A stretch of DNA of 19,442 nt from UMGS1840 sp964537245 (GCA_964537245.1 CAZHZL010000046.1:1-19442), one strand, 5' to 3'. Shown: positions 5,937 through 14,320, counted from the first letter of the stretch. Numbers and translations are program-made. Notes: a model not told the origin generated them from the sequence alone.

Positions 5937-7358
5937 ATGTTAAATCAGATTTACACAGTTATCAATGATGTGGTTGCAAATTTAAGTAATGTTTTATACA
6001 GTTACATATTGATAATATTATTAATTGTCGGAGGACTTTATTTTACAATCCGTACAAAATTCGTTCAGTTCAGACTTTTCGGCGAACAGATAAAGTCAGT
6101 ATCTGAAAAGCCAACAGACAAAAGCAAAACATCATCCTTCCAGGCGCTTATGGTTTCTACTGCGTCAAGAGTTGGAACAGGTAATATCATAGGTGTTTCA
6201 ACAGCTATCTGCTCAGGTGGATTTGGAGCTGTGTTCTGGATGTGGCTTATTGCATTAATCGGTGGTGCGTCAGCATTTGTTGAAAGTACGCTTGCTCAGA
6301 TTTTCAAGAAAAAAGGTGACGACGGTTATTACGGCGGACCTTCCTACTACATTGAAGCAGCCTTCAAATCAAGACCGCTTGCAATAGTATTTTCAATATT
6401 CCTTATTCTCACATATGCATTTGGTTTTAATCTTCTTGCTTCATACAACCTTCAGTCTACCTTTGCAAATTACAGCTTTTATAATTCTGCTACTTCTCCG
6501 TGGATAATAGGTCTAATTCTCGCTGTTATTGTTGGTTATTGTTTATTTGGCGGCGGAAAAAGAATTGTAAAGGTTTCAAGCTTCCTCGTACCTGTTATGG
6601 GGGTTTTATATATCTTGGTTGCACTCATTATAGTTGTTCTCAATATTAGCGAATTGCCTTCAATATTTGCAAGAATTTTCACAGAAGCATTTGATGTTAA
6701 AGCTATTTTCGGCGGCTTTGCAGGCTCTTGTGTAATGTACGGAATAAAAAGAGGCTTGTTCTCAAACGAAGCAGGCGTAGGCTCTGCGCCAAACGCTGCT
6801 GCAACTGCTGAGGTTGCACATCCCGTTAAGCAGGGACTTGTTCAGATTCTTTCAGTATTCCTTGATACAATTTTAGTATGCAGCGCGACTGCGTTTATGT
6901 GTATGTGTTCGGGAATTGAACCGACCGCTGAAATTTCAGGTGCACAGTATGTTCAGCAGTCACTTGCCGCTGTATTCGGAAGTGCAGGTCCTGTATTTAT
7001 AACAATTGCAATGATACTCTTTGCGTTTACAACACTTATTGGAAATCTCTACTATGTTGACCAGGCATGGTTCCATATTTTCAAAAAAGTGCCAAGCAAA
7101 GCATTTTTAGCAGTATACCGAGTTGTTGCGTCACTCATCATTTTTGTAGGTGCAGGAATGAGTGCAGATTTGCTTTGGAATATAGCCGATGTTACAATGG
7201 GACTTATGGCAATCATCAACATTCCTACAATTGTATTTTTAGGAAAATATGCTGTTAGAGCGCTTAACGACTACGACAAACAGAGAAAAGAAGGCGTTGA
7301 CCCTGTATTTAAAGCTAAAAATATCGATCTTCCCTATGATGTTGAATGTTGGAAATAA
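5937..7358 (+). CDS. AgcS-family sodium:alanine/glycine symporter
   Basis: A 473-residue inner-membrane transporter of the alanine/glycine:cation symporter family, which imports small neutral amino acids with Na+ (or H+). The first hydrophobic helix is at about residues 20-37, and the family's LeuT-fold core opens with SRVGTGN (77-83), then GGFGAVFWMW. The second signature is RGLFSNEAGVGSAPNAAATAE. Many further hydrophobic segments run to about residue 440, giving the expected 10-12 helices at normal family length. The ATG has AAAGGA about ten bases upstream. It is transcribed alone from its own promoter and ends at hairpins at 7367-7402 and 7433-7464. The Na+ gradient it would use could be supplied by the V-type ATPase encoded downstream; that link is inference. 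Confidence 0.93.
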   Translation: MLNQIYTVINDVVANLSNVLYSYILIILLIVGGLYFTIRTKFVQFRLFGEQIKSVSEKPTDKSKTSSFQALMVSTASRVGTGNIIGVSTAICSGGFGAVFWMWLIALIGGASAFVESTLAQIFKKKGDDGYYGGPSYYIEAAFKSRPLAIVFSIFLILTYAFGFNLLASYNLQSTFANYSFYNSATSPWIIGLILAVIVGYCLFGGGKRIVKVSSFLVPVMGVLYILVALIIVVLNISELPSIFARIFTEAFDVKAIFGGFAGSCVMYGIKRGLFSNEAGVGSAPNAAATAEVAHPVKQGLVQILSVFLDTILVCSATAFMCMCSGIEPTAEISGAQYVQQSLAAVFGSAGPVFITIAMILFAFTTLIGNLYYVDQAWFHIFKKVPSKAFLAVYRVVASLIIFVGAGMSADLLWNIADVTMGLMAIINIPTIVFLGKYAVRALNDYDKQRKEGVDPVFKAKNIDLPYDVECWK

Positions 7359-7366
7359 GAACCTCA

Positions 7367-7402
7367 CGAAATACTAACGCAATTAAAATTGCGAGTATTT
7401 CG
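7367..7402 (+). repeat. Long hairpin just after the symporter stop codon
   Basis: CGAAATACT (7367-7375) pairs with AGTATTTCG (7394-7402) and CGCAAT (7378-7383) with ATTGCG (7388-7393). This is 15 base pairs with a two-base bulge and a four-base loop. No T-run follows, so it may be an mRNA 3'-end stabiliser or processing site rather than a terminator. Confidence 0.7.
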
Positions 7403-7432
7403 GAGAACCGTTTGTATTCACAATAATATATG

Positions 7433-7464
7433 AAAAAGGTACGGCTGTTGATCCGTACCTTTTT
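7433..7464. terminator. Bidirectional terminator between symporter and GH127 pseudogene
   Basis: A 12-bp perfect stem, AAAAAGGTACGG / CCGTACCTTTTT, with an eight-base loop. It has a T-run on the plus strand and, by symmetry, on the minus strand. It ends the symporter transcript and lies at the 3' end of the convergent pseudogene. Confidence 0.9.
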
Positions 7465-8058
7465 ATATGTATCTATATAAAAACCAAACCTTCATGATTG
7501 TTTCGCCACAGTTAGCAAAACAACTGTACGATATCATTTTAAGAGTTATTTTTATAAATTCAGGCTTGCTTATGCTGTATAACATATCCGATATTTTTAT
7601 TTTATATGCTTCCAGCTTCAACTCATAAAATCCGAATCTTTCGTTTTATTTGATACTCTGTTTCCATGGTTATTTTTATACCGCTTTCATTCATTTCAAG
7701 CGGATTTTCGTTAGAAAAATGCGTCTCCGCTCAATGAAATTCCCGAAAGTACATTATTATAAAAAACTCTTTCAATAACATCAGCATATTTTGCATTTTC
7801 GTCTAACCTCAACATCTGTCTGCAAAATACATAAGCGCTATTCCTGCACAGGCTCCGGCATAAGCAGTCTCATTCGGAAGATTGTACGCACCTGACCTTT
7901 CTTTTCGGCTATATCAGAAAAAAGCTTCATTGCTTCAATTCTCTTTGTTTTATAAAATCGGTCATAAACCGCATTAATTGTTATTTTTCGATTTAATTCC
8001 TGTTTTGAAAAAAATAGCCGTCTTTCAGATAGACATTTTTTAATTTAATGCTTTCCAT
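7463..8058 (-). pseudogene. Decayed GH127-family glycoside hydrolase (beta-L-arabinofuranosidase type)
   Basis: About 600 bases on the minus strand read as pieces of a GH127 enzyme (normally 600 or more residues) in changing frames. From an ATG at 8058, with AAGGAG eight bases upstream, come a start like ESIKLKNVYLKDGYF, then after a frameshift QELNRKITINAVYDRFYKT, then after a deletion GAYNLPNETAYAG and IALMYFADR. After another shift come LDENAKYADVIERVFYNNV and LSGISLSGDAFF, then ENPLEMNESGIKITMETEY, and finally a GH127-like C-terminus (YSCFANCGETIMKVWF) ending at TAA 7463. The family's E-x-C zinc ligand pair is damaged (ETC reads as GAC), and the CC-P-N segment carrying the catalytic cysteine is missing. 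At least four frame breaks and two large deletions make it clearly dead. It explains the otherwise empty stretch 7465-8077. Confidence 0.82.
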
Positions 8059-8077
8059 TTTAAATACTCCTTTTCTA

Positions 8078-8106
8078 TTGACTTTTATTTGATTAAAGTA
8101 TATAAT
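8078..8106 (+). promoter_or_regulatory. Promoter of the LUD-dehydrogenase-trxB unit
   Basis: TTGACT (8078-8083) and TATAAT (8101-8106) with a 17-base spacer, 38 bases before the LUD ATG. It overlaps the upstream region of the divergent GH127 relic. Confidence 0.85.
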
Positions 8107-8144
8107 AAAAAATACATAAGAATAAAAAATAAGGAGAACAGGAA

Positions 8145-8750
8145 ATGGATTTTAAAAAGATAAAAAATAATTTGGAAAAAAATTTGTTTGATGTAAGTAT
8201 TTTTGATACAAAAGAAGCTGCAACAAAATATCTGAACGAAAAAATTGACGCTCAGACGGTAGGCTTTGGCGGCTCTGTTACGGTATCTGAGCTTAATTTA
8301 TACGAAACACTTTCAACGCACAACAAAGCCTTCAGTCATGCACATGTTCCCGAAGGTAAAACACCAAAAGAAATAATAGACTGTGCATATACAGCCGATA
8401 TTTATATTTCATCTGCAAACGCTGTTACATACGATGGTGAAATCGTTAATATAGACGGCAGAGGAAACAGAGTTGCAGGAACACTTTACGGTCATAAAAA
8501 AGTGTATATAATTGTCGGACAGAATAAATTTGAGCCAACCTTGGAAAAAGCGATATACCGCGCAAGAAACATTGCCGCACCAAAAAACGCCAAAAGATTA
8601 AATTTATCCACACCGTGCGCAAAAAATGCAGACAAATGCTACAACTGCCAAAGTCCCGACAGAATTTGCAACGGTCTTGTTATACACTACAAAAAAGTTT
8701 ACTCCTGTGATATTGAAATAATTATAGTAAAAGAAAATTTAGGATATTAA
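8145..8750 (+). CDS. LUD-domain (lactate utilization-like) protein
   Basis: A 201-residue protein of the LUD (DUF162) family, related to LutC/YvbY-type proteins tied to lactate oxidation but also widespread as single genes of unknown role. The family pattern TVGFGGSVTVSEL lies at about residues 38-50, SANAVTYDGEIVNIDGRGNR at about 110-129, and a nucleotide-fold-like GTLYGHKKVYIIVGQNK follows. A C-terminal Cys-rich motif (C-x5-C-x2-C ... C, about residues 158-175, DKCYNCQSPDRIC) suggests metal or Fe-S binding or a redox role. No LutA/LutB partners are present. The ATG at 8145 has AAGGAGAACAGGAA just upstream. It is the first gene of a three-gene unit with a dehydrogenase 16 bases downstream, so it may act on the same hydroxy- or keto-acid; that is inference. 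Confidence 0.82.
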   Translation: MDFKKIKNNLEKNLFDVSIFDTKEAATKYLNEKIDAQTVGFGGSVTVSELNLYETLSTHNKAFSHAHVPEGKTPKEIIDCAYTADIYISSANAVTYDGEIVNIDGRGNRVAGTLYGHKKVYIIVGQNKFEPTLEKAIYRARNIAAPKNAKRLNLSTPCAKNADKCYNCQSPDRICNGLVIHYKKVYSCDIEIIIVKENLGY

Positions 8751-8766
8751 AGGACGGAGAAAAAAT

Positions 8767-9720
8767 ATGAAAGCAATAATACTTGACGCAAATACAGTCG
8801 GAAGTGACCTTGATTTAAACTATTTCAACGATGTGATACAGACTGACATCTACCCTGCAACCACACCTGATGAAATAATAAAAAGAGCAGAGCCTTACGA
8901 TGTTATTATAACAAATAAATCAAAGCTTACAAAAGAAGTTCTTTCGGAGCTTCCGAATTTAAAGCTTGTATGCATTACCGCAACAGGCTATGATAATGTG
9001 GATATTGATTATACTAAAAAGAACAACATTGCAGTATGTAATGTACCTGCTTATTCAACTGACAGCGTGAGTCAGCTTACCTTAGCAATGGTCCTTTATT
9101 TTTCCACAAGACTTGGTGAATACAGAAACACAACTATAACAAAAGAATATCAAAACGGAAATGTTTTTAATATTCTGACGCCTGTTTTCTATGAGCTTAA
9201 AGGAAAAACCTGGGGTATAATTGGCTACGGAAATATTGGCAAACAGGTTGGCAAGGTTGCAGAAGCAATCGGTTGCAAGGTTATTGCATATAAGAGAAAT
9301 CCAAACGGTGAAGAAAAATGTGTTGATCTTGAAACGCTTTTAAAAACATCGGATATTATTACCATTCACACTCCGCTTAATGATGAATCAAGAAATATGA
9401 TTAACAAGAAAGTTTTTTCACTTATGAAAAAGAATGTTATTCTTGTAAATGTCGCAAGAGGTCCTGTTATAAACGAAAATGATTTATATGAAGCTGTAAC
9501 AGAAGGAAAAATCGGTGCTGTCGGTCTTGATGTATTCCCTGTTGAGCCGCTTTCTTCGGAAAGTCCGCTTTCAAAAATAGCACATCTTGACAATGTTTGT
9601 TTCACTCCTCATATGGCATGGGGTGCATATGAATCAAGAAAAAGATGTGTTGATACCGTTCTTGATAATATAAAAGCCTTCTTAAACGGAGAAGAAAAAA
9701 ACAGAGTTGATTTAATATAA
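8767..9720 (+). CDS. D-isomer-specific 2-hydroxyacid dehydrogenase (glycerate dehydrogenase/hydroxypyruvate reductase-like)
   Basis: Cytosolic NAD(P)-dependent oxidoreductase of 317 residues that interconverts 2-keto and D-2-hydroxy acids. The Rossmann motif GYGNIG is at residues 153-158. The catalytic triad reads as Arg231 (VARGPVI), Glu260 (VFPVEPL) and His282 (TPHMAW). The end of the second Rossmann strand reads VIAYKRN, with no acidic residue and nearby basic ones, which favours NADP over NAD but does not prove it. The PHMAWGAYESR ending is typical of the HprA/glycerate dehydrogenase branch. The ATG has AAAGGACGGAG just upstream. It follows the LUD gene by 16 bases and precedes trxB by 50 bases with no terminator between. 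Confidence 0.9.
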   Translation: MKAIILDANTVGSDLDLNYFNDVIQTDIYPATTPDEIIKRAEPYDVIITNKSKLTKEVLSELPNLKLVCITATGYDNVDIDYTKKNNIAVCNVPAYSTDSVSQLTLAMVLYFSTRLGEYRNTTITKEYQNGNVFNILTPVFYELKGKTWGIIGYGNIGKQVGKVAEAIGCKVIAYKRNPNGEEKCVDLETLLKTSDIITIHTPLNDESRNMINKKVFSLMKKNVILVNVARGPVINENDLYEAVTEGKIGAVGLDVFPVEPLSSESPLSKIAHLDNVCFTPHMAWGAYESRKRCVDTVLDNIKAFLNGEEKNRVDLI

Positions 9721-9770
9721 AAGAAGAATAATTTTTCTATAAAATTTTAAAATATAAAAAGGTGATACAA

Positions 9771-10691
9771 ATGTCAGAAAAAATTTATGATATTATTATA
9801 ATAGGCGGAGGTCCCGGAGGACTTACAGCCGCACTTTATGCAACAAGAGCAGGACTTTCAACCCTTGTGTTTGAAAAAGCAATGGCGGGAGGACAAATGT
9901 GTCTTACTCCCGAAATAGAAAATTATCCCGGCTTTGAAAACGGAATCGACGGTTTTTCTTTAGGTGAAAAAATGCGGCAAAACGCTGTAAAGTTCGGTGC
10001 TGAAATAAAAACCGCAGAAGTAAAAAATGTTGATTTTTCAGACAAAATCAAAAAAGTCTCATCATCACTCGGCGATTTTTTTGCAAAAGCTGTTATAATT
10101 TCAACAGGCGCAGAGCCAAGAAAGCTAGGAATAAGAAATGAAGAAGAATATATCGGAAAAGGAATAAGCTACTGTGCACATTGCGACGGGATGTTTTTTA
10201 AAAACAAAACAGTTGTGGTAGTTGGCGGCGGTAATTCTGCGGTGAGCGACGCCATGTATCTTTCCAATATCTGTAAAAAGGTTACAATAGTTCACAGAAG
10301 AGACGAGCTTCGTGCTTCAAAAATATATTTAAAACGCATTGAAGAAAAAGAAAATATCGAAATTTTGTGGAACGGCAGAATTACTGATTTTATCGGTGAA
10401 AGTGTAATAAAAGGAGTAATAGTTGAAAATATAAAGGATAACACAAAAAATGAACTTGACTGTGACGGCGTTTTTATAAGTATCGGGAGAAATCCAGAAA
10501 CAAAGCTTTTTGAAGCAATTTTGAAGCTTGATGAAAACGGATATATTATTGCAGACGAAACAACAAAAACAAATATTGAGGGTGTTTACGCTGTCGGAGA
10601 TGTGAGAACAAAAAAATTACGGCAGATTGTAACTGCGGTATCGGACGGTGCGTTGGCGGCACACTTTGCAGAAAAATATGCTGAATTATAA
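9771..10691 (+). CDS. trxB: Thioredoxin-disulfide reductase
   Basis: Flavoprotein of 306 residues that passes electrons from NADPH to thioredoxin. FAD-binding GGGPGG is at residues 12-17. The redox-active disulfide is Cys135-Cys138, written CAHC in SYCAHCDG; the usual spelling is CATC and the His variant occurs in Clostridia. The second dinucleotide motif GGGNSA is at 152-157, and HRRDELRA (from His175) supplies the two arginines typical of NADPH-dependent enzymes. The C-terminal FAD motif GDVR...RQIVTAVSDGALAA is intact. I chose the ATG at 9771, with AGGTGA six bases upstream; the in-frame GTG at 9762 is part of that site. It ends at a terminator and is probably co-transcribed with the LUD and dehydrogenase genes. 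Confidence 0.95.
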   Translation: MSEKIYDIIIIGGGPGGLTAALYATRAGLSTLVFEKAMAGGQMCLTPEIENYPGFENGIDGFSLGEKMRQNAVKFGAEIKTAEVKNVDFSDKIKKVSSSLGDFFAKAVIISTGAEPRKLGIRNEEEYIGKGISYCAHCDGMFFKNKTVVVVGGGNSAVSDAMYLSNICKKVTIVHRRDELRASKIYLKRIEEKENIEILWNGRITDFIGESVIKGVIVENIKDNTKNELDCDGVFISIGRNPETKLFEAILKLDENGYIIADETTKTNIEGVYAVGDVRTKKLRQIVTAVSDGALAAHFAEKYAEL

Positions 10692-10714
10692 ACGGGCTGA
10701 TTGCTCGTTTTTTT
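10691..10714 (+). terminator. Terminator after trxB
   Basis: AACGGGC (10691-10697), five-base loop, GCTCGTT (10703-10709) with one G-U pair, running into a stretch of eight T residues. The stem begins on the last base of the stop codon. Confidence 0.85.
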
Positions 10715-10731
10715 CTTTTTTAAAAAATACT

Positions 10732-10752
10732 AAAATTAAGTATATTAATTTT
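10732..10752. promoter_or_regulatory. AT-only palindrome upstream of the V-ATPase operon
   Basis: AAAATTAA-gtata-TTAATTTT is a perfect eight-base inverted repeat 50 bases before the first ATPase gene. It may be an operator, an UP-element or chance in AT-rich DNA. I found no convincing -35/-10 pair between 10715 and 10802, so the operon's promoter is not resolved. Confidence 0.3.
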
Positions 10753-10802
10753 AATAAAAGCAAAAAATTACATTATGAGAATAAAAAGAAAAGTGGGAAT
10801 TT

Positions 10803-11399
10803 ATGAACGGACTTAATCTTATAATTGAAAAAATAGAAAGCGACAACAGCAAAGAAGTAAAAAAAATATTAGACGACAGCATAGAAAAAGCAAATGAAAT
10901 TTTAAATAAAAGCGAAGAAGAAGCAAAAAAAGAAGCTTCGGATATAATTTCTGCTTCTGAAAAAAATGCAATACAAATTGAAGAAAATATGAAAAGCAGT
11001 TGTGAAGCATTTTTAAAAAACGAAGTTTTAAAAGAAAAATCAGATTTAATAAATCAGATAACAGATGAAACAGTTTCCGAAATTATATTATCGCCTCCGA
11101 AAGAATACTTTGAAATTTTAAAAAAACTCATAATAAAATATGCACATGAAAACAGCGAGGGTATTCTTTGTTTAAACGAAAATGATTTAAAATGGCTGCC
11201 AAGTAATTTTATGAAAGAATTAAACAAAGAACTAAAAAAGCAAGAAGCATGTGTCACCCTTAACAAAGAAGCGATAAATATATCGGGAGGATTTATCCTA
11301 AGCTACGGAAAAATTGAAGAAAACTGCTCGTTTGAAGCTTTGGTTGAAGAAAAAAGAGAAATTATAAGAGATAAAATAAGAAAAACAGAAAGAGGGTAA
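10803..11399 (+). CDS. V/A-type ATPase subunit E (peripheral stalk)
   Basis: A 198-residue peripheral stalk subunit that, with subunit G/H, ties the catalytic head to membrane subunit I. The first two thirds (about residues 1-75) is an unbroken Glu/Lys-rich coiled coil with heptad-like Ala/Ile positions. The C-terminal globular part contains the family pattern ISGGFILSYGKIEENCSFEALVEE. The ribosome binding site (GTGGGA) is weak. It is the first gene of the nine-gene operon and is followed by subunit C after three bases. Confidence 0.88.
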   Translation: MNGLNLIIEKIESDNSKEVKKILDDSIEKANEILNKSEEEAKKEASDIISASEKNAIQIEENMKSSCEAFLKNEVLKEKSDLINQITDETVSEIILSPPKEYFEILKKLIIKYAHENSEGILCLNENDLKWLPSNFMKELNKELKKQEACVTLNKEAINISGGFILSYGKIEENCSFEALVEEKREIIRDKIRKTERG

Positions 11400-11402
11400 A
11401 TA

Positions 11403-12341
11403 ATGAAGGACACCGAATATGCTTTTTGTGTTGCGGCAGTAAAAGAAAAAGAAAACACACTCCCCTCTTCTGATTTTTTAAGTCAGCTTATAAGTGCGCA
11501 AAATTATAGCACAGCACTAAAAATTTTAAAAGAAAATCCGATTACAGATTTAAACAATGAATGGGATTTTCTCATGGATATCGTGCCTGATAAGGAAGCG
11601 TTAAAATTTCTTATTATAAAAAACGACTTTCATAATCTGAAAGTCGCAATAAAAGCTGTATGCTTTGAAAAGAATCCCGAAAATCTTTTTTTATCTCCTT
11701 CGGTATTAGAACCAAAAAAGCTTTATAATATAATAAGCGAAAGAAATTTTTTTGAGCTTCCCGAATGGATTTCACAAATTTCTGAAAAAGGCTACGATAT
11801 ACTCACAAGCACACTTGACGGACAAATATTTGAAATGTATGTAGACATTAATACGATTTCTGTTATAAAAGCTTTTTCTAAAAAAACAAAAAGCCGTTTT
11901 TGTGAAAATATGTGTGAAGAGCTTTCATGTGTGTATAACATAAAAGCCGCTCTGAGAATTTCCGAAATGACCGAAAGCGAAAAAAGAAATATTGCCTTTG
12001 AATATGCATTTGCACCATGTAAAAAGCTTGATAACATACAGCTGAAAAAAGCGGCAGAAAAAAGCAAGGATGATGTTTTGGAATATATAAGAAAAACTGA
12101 TTACTCTTTTTTCGAGGCTTCAATTTCAAAATCTATGGCACAATTTGAAAAAGAAGCTGAAGATTATATCTTTATGCTGACGGAAGAAGCAAAAAGAATA
12201 AGCTTCGGAATAGAGCCGATAATTGCTTATTATATGTATATTGAAACAGTAACAAAAAATATCGGGATAATACTGAGCTGCAAAAAATTCGGTGAAGATC
12301 AAAGTGTAATAAAAGAAAGGTTGCGGAATTTATATGTATAA
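11403..12341 (+). CDS. V/A-type ATPase subunit C (central stalk-rotor adaptor, AC39 family)
   Basis: A 312-residue, all-helical soluble protein of the V0D/AC39 family (subunit d in eukaryotes), the funnel that seats the central stalk on the K ring. It opens with EYAFCVAAVKEKENTL, the usual start of this family, and has the typical repeats of helical hairpins and the closing region ISFGIEPIIAYYMYIETVTKNIGII (about 275-300). Length is slightly short of the usual 320-340. Its last eight bases overlap subunit F, so translation is probably coupled. Confidence 0.87.
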   Translation: MKDTEYAFCVAAVKEKENTLPSSDFLSQLISAQNYSTALKILKENPITDLNNEWDFLMDIVPDKEALKFLIIKNDFHNLKVAIKAVCFEKNPENLFLSPSVLEPKKLYNIISERNFFELPEWISQISEKGYDILTSTLDGQIFEMYVDINTISVIKAFSKKTKSRFCENMCEELSCVYNIKAALRISEMTESEKRNIAFEYAFAPCKKLDNIQLKKAAEKSKDDVLEYIRKTDYSFFEASISKSMAQFEKEAEDYIFMLTEEAKRISFGIEPIIAYYMYIETVTKNIGIILSCKKFGEDQSVIKERLRNLYV

Positions 12342-12564
12342 AATTGCGGTTATAGGAGATAACGAAAGCATTTTTCTGTTTTCTGCACTTGGAATTACAG
12401 CATTTGAGGTTTCAAAAAAAGAGGAAGCAGCAGCACTTTTAGAGAAATTATCGCAGGAAGCTTACGGAATAATATATATAACAAGAAAGCTTGCAGTATT
12501 GATACCTGAAGAAATAAAAAAATACAGTTTTACGGCGATACCGTCCATAACGGTTATTCCTTGA
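12334..12564 (+). CDS. V/A-type ATPase subunit F, C-terminally short
   Basis: Central-stalk subunit of the ATPase, which binds subunit D. The 76 residues match the family core: KIAVIGDNESIFLFSALGI at the N-terminus, EEAAALLEKLSQEAYGIIYIT in the middle, and PEEIKKYSFTAIPSITVIP at the end. Typical bacterial F subunits run to about 100 residues and finish with a glycine-rich link and a helix (IRKSVEKA-type). Here the TGA falls right after the last beta strand, and only 16 bases separate it from subunit A. No continuation was found in the other frames. It overlaps subunit C by eight bases. The protein is probably functional but lacks the C-terminal helix. Confidence 0.85.
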   Translation: MYKIAVIGDNESIFLFSALGITAFEVSKKEEAAALLEKLSQEAYGIIYITRKLAVLIPEEIKKYSFTAIPSITVIP

Positions 12565-12580
12565 TTTAGAGGAGGAAAAA

Positions 12581-14320
12581 ATGAACAACGGAAGAATTAC
12601 AAAAATAAGCGGACCATTGGTTATTGCGGAAAATATGCTTGAAGCAAATATGTACGATGTTGTAAAGGTGAGTAATTTAAGGCTTACAGGCGAAATAATT
12701 GAAATGCATTCAGACAAAGCAAGTATACAGGTTTATGAAGAAACATCAGGTCTGAAGCCGGGAGAGCCGGTACAAACAACATCTGCTCCCCTTTCGGTTG
12801 AGCTTGGTCCCGGTCTTATAGGAAGCATTTTTGACGGAATACAAAGACCGCTTGACGATATAATGAAAAAAAGTGGAAACAGCCTTATAAGAGGCGTCGA
12901 AGTCAATGCTTTAAGAAGAGATAAAAAATGGAAATTTGAAGCAACGGTAAACATTGGAGATACCGTTGAAGGCGGAGATATAATTGGAACTGTTTGTGAG
13001 ACAGATATTGTAAATCATAAAATTATGATTCCTGTCGGAATAAAAGGAAAAATAAAAGACATTAAAAGCGGTGATTACACCGTTGCGGATACTGTTGCAA
13101 CAGTAATTACAGATAACAATGAAGAAAAAGAAATTTTATTAATGCAAAAATGGCCTGTAAGAAAACAGCGTCCTTTTTCAAAAAAAATTTCTCCGAATAA
13201 GCCTCTCATAACAGGTCAGAGAGTTATCGACTGTCTGTTTCCTGTTGCAAAAGGCGGTGTTGCCGCAATACCGGGTCCGTTTGGAAGCGGAAAAACCGTG
13301 ACTCAGCATCAGCTTGCAAAATGGGCAGAGGCAGACATTGTTGTTTACATCGGCTGCGGCGAAAGAGGAAACGAGATGACCGATGTTTTAAATGAATTTC
13401 CTGAGCTTATTGACCCAAAAACAAAAAAATCTCTTATGGAAAGAACTGTTCTTATAGCAAACACCTCCGATATGCCCGTTGCCGCAAGAGAAGCCTCTAT
13501 TTATACAGGTATTACAATAGCGGAATATTTCAGGGATATGGGTTACAGCGTTGCTCTTTTTGCTGATTCCACATCAAGATGGGCAGAAGCATTAAGAGAA
13601 ATGTCTGCAAGATTGGAGGAAATGCCGGGAGAAGAGGGTTATCCTGCATATTTGGGAAGCAGACTTGCGCAGTTTTACGAAAGAGCCGGAAGAGTTTTAA
13701 CACTCGGGAAAAATTCGCGCGAAGGTGCTTTGACAATCGTTGGTGCAGTAAGTCCTCCGGGCGGCGATATATCAGAGCCTGTTTCACAGGCAACCTTAAG
13801 AATAGTAAAAGTATTCTGGGGTCTTGATTCTGCGCTTGCATACAGAAGGCACTTCCCTGCTGTTAACTGGCTTACAAGCTATTCTCTTTATACAGATTTG
13901 CTTGCAGATTGGTACAATGAAAATGTATCTGCGGAGTGGATGGAATTAAGAGAAAAATTTATAGAGCTTTTAAAAACCGAAAGTGAGCTTGAAGAAATTG
14001 TGAAGCTTATTGGTATAGACGCACTTTCTCCGAATGACAGACTTAAAATGGAAACTGCGCGTTCAATAAGAGAAGATTTCTTGCATCAGCTTGCATTTCA
14101 TAAAACAGACACTTACACATCACTGAAAAAACAGCTTTATATGATGAAGCTTATTTTATCATATTATAAAGCAGGAGAAAGAGCTTTGGAAAAAAATATA
14201 TCCATTGAAGAAATAATTAAACTTCCGATAAGAGAAAAAATCGGGCGTTTTAAATATATCGAAGAAGAGAAAACTGATGAAGAGTTTACGAAAATTTTAA
14301 ACGAGCTTAATAAAATATAG
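12581..14320 (+). CDS. atpA: V/A-type ATPase catalytic subunit A
   Basis: The 579-residue nucleotide-hydrolysing subunit. The N-terminal beta barrel (GRITKISGPLVIAENM) is followed by the long insertion domain specific to V/A-type A subunits (about residues 110-190). The P-loop GPFGSGKT is at residues 232-239, with GCGERGNEM and Walker B (VALFADSTSRWAEALRE, about 322-338) after it. GSRLAQFYERAGRV and VSPPGGDISEP are intact, and the C-terminal helical domain is full. All catalytic motifs are present and length is standard (580-600). It has AGAGGAGG as a strong ribosome binding site ahead of the ATG. Confidence 0.97.
   Translation: MNNGRITKISGPLVIAENMLEANMYDVVKVSNLRLTGEIIEMHSDKASIQVYEETSGLKPGEPVQTTSAPLSVELGPGLIGSIFDGIQRPLDDIMKKSGNSLIRGVEVNALRRDKKWKFEATVNIGDTVEGGDIIGTVCETDIVNHKIMIPVGIKGKIKDIKSGDYTVADTVATVITDNNEEKEILLMQKWPVRKQRPFSKKISPNKPLITGQRVIDCLFPVAKGGVAAIPGPFGSGKTVTQHQLAKWAEADIVVYIGCGERGNEMTDVLNEFPELIDPKTKKSLMERTVLIANTSDMPVAAREASIYTGITIAEYFRDMGYSVALFADSTSRWAEALREMSARLEEMPGEEGYPAYLGSRLAQFYERAGRVLTLGKNSREGALTIVGAVSPPGGDISEPVSQATLRIVKVFWGLDSALAYRRHFPAVNWLTSYSLYTDLLADWYNENVSAEWMELREKFIELLKTESELEEIVKLIGIDALSPNDRLKMETARSIREDFLHQLAFHKTDTYTSLKKQLYMMKLILSYYKAGERALEKNISIEEIIKLPIREKIGRFKYIEEEKTDEEFTKILNELNKI

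Noticed and set aside
9721..9770. Possible terminator or promoter between the dehydrogenase and trxB
   Set aside because: Only AT-rich sequence with a short AAAATTTT palindrome; no stable stem with a T-run and no good -35/-10 pair.
13530..13841. 103-codon minus-strand frame within subunit A, and similar shadows in subunits B, I and C
   Set aside because: They overlap full-length, motif-complete ATPase genes on the plus strand and show no domain of their own.
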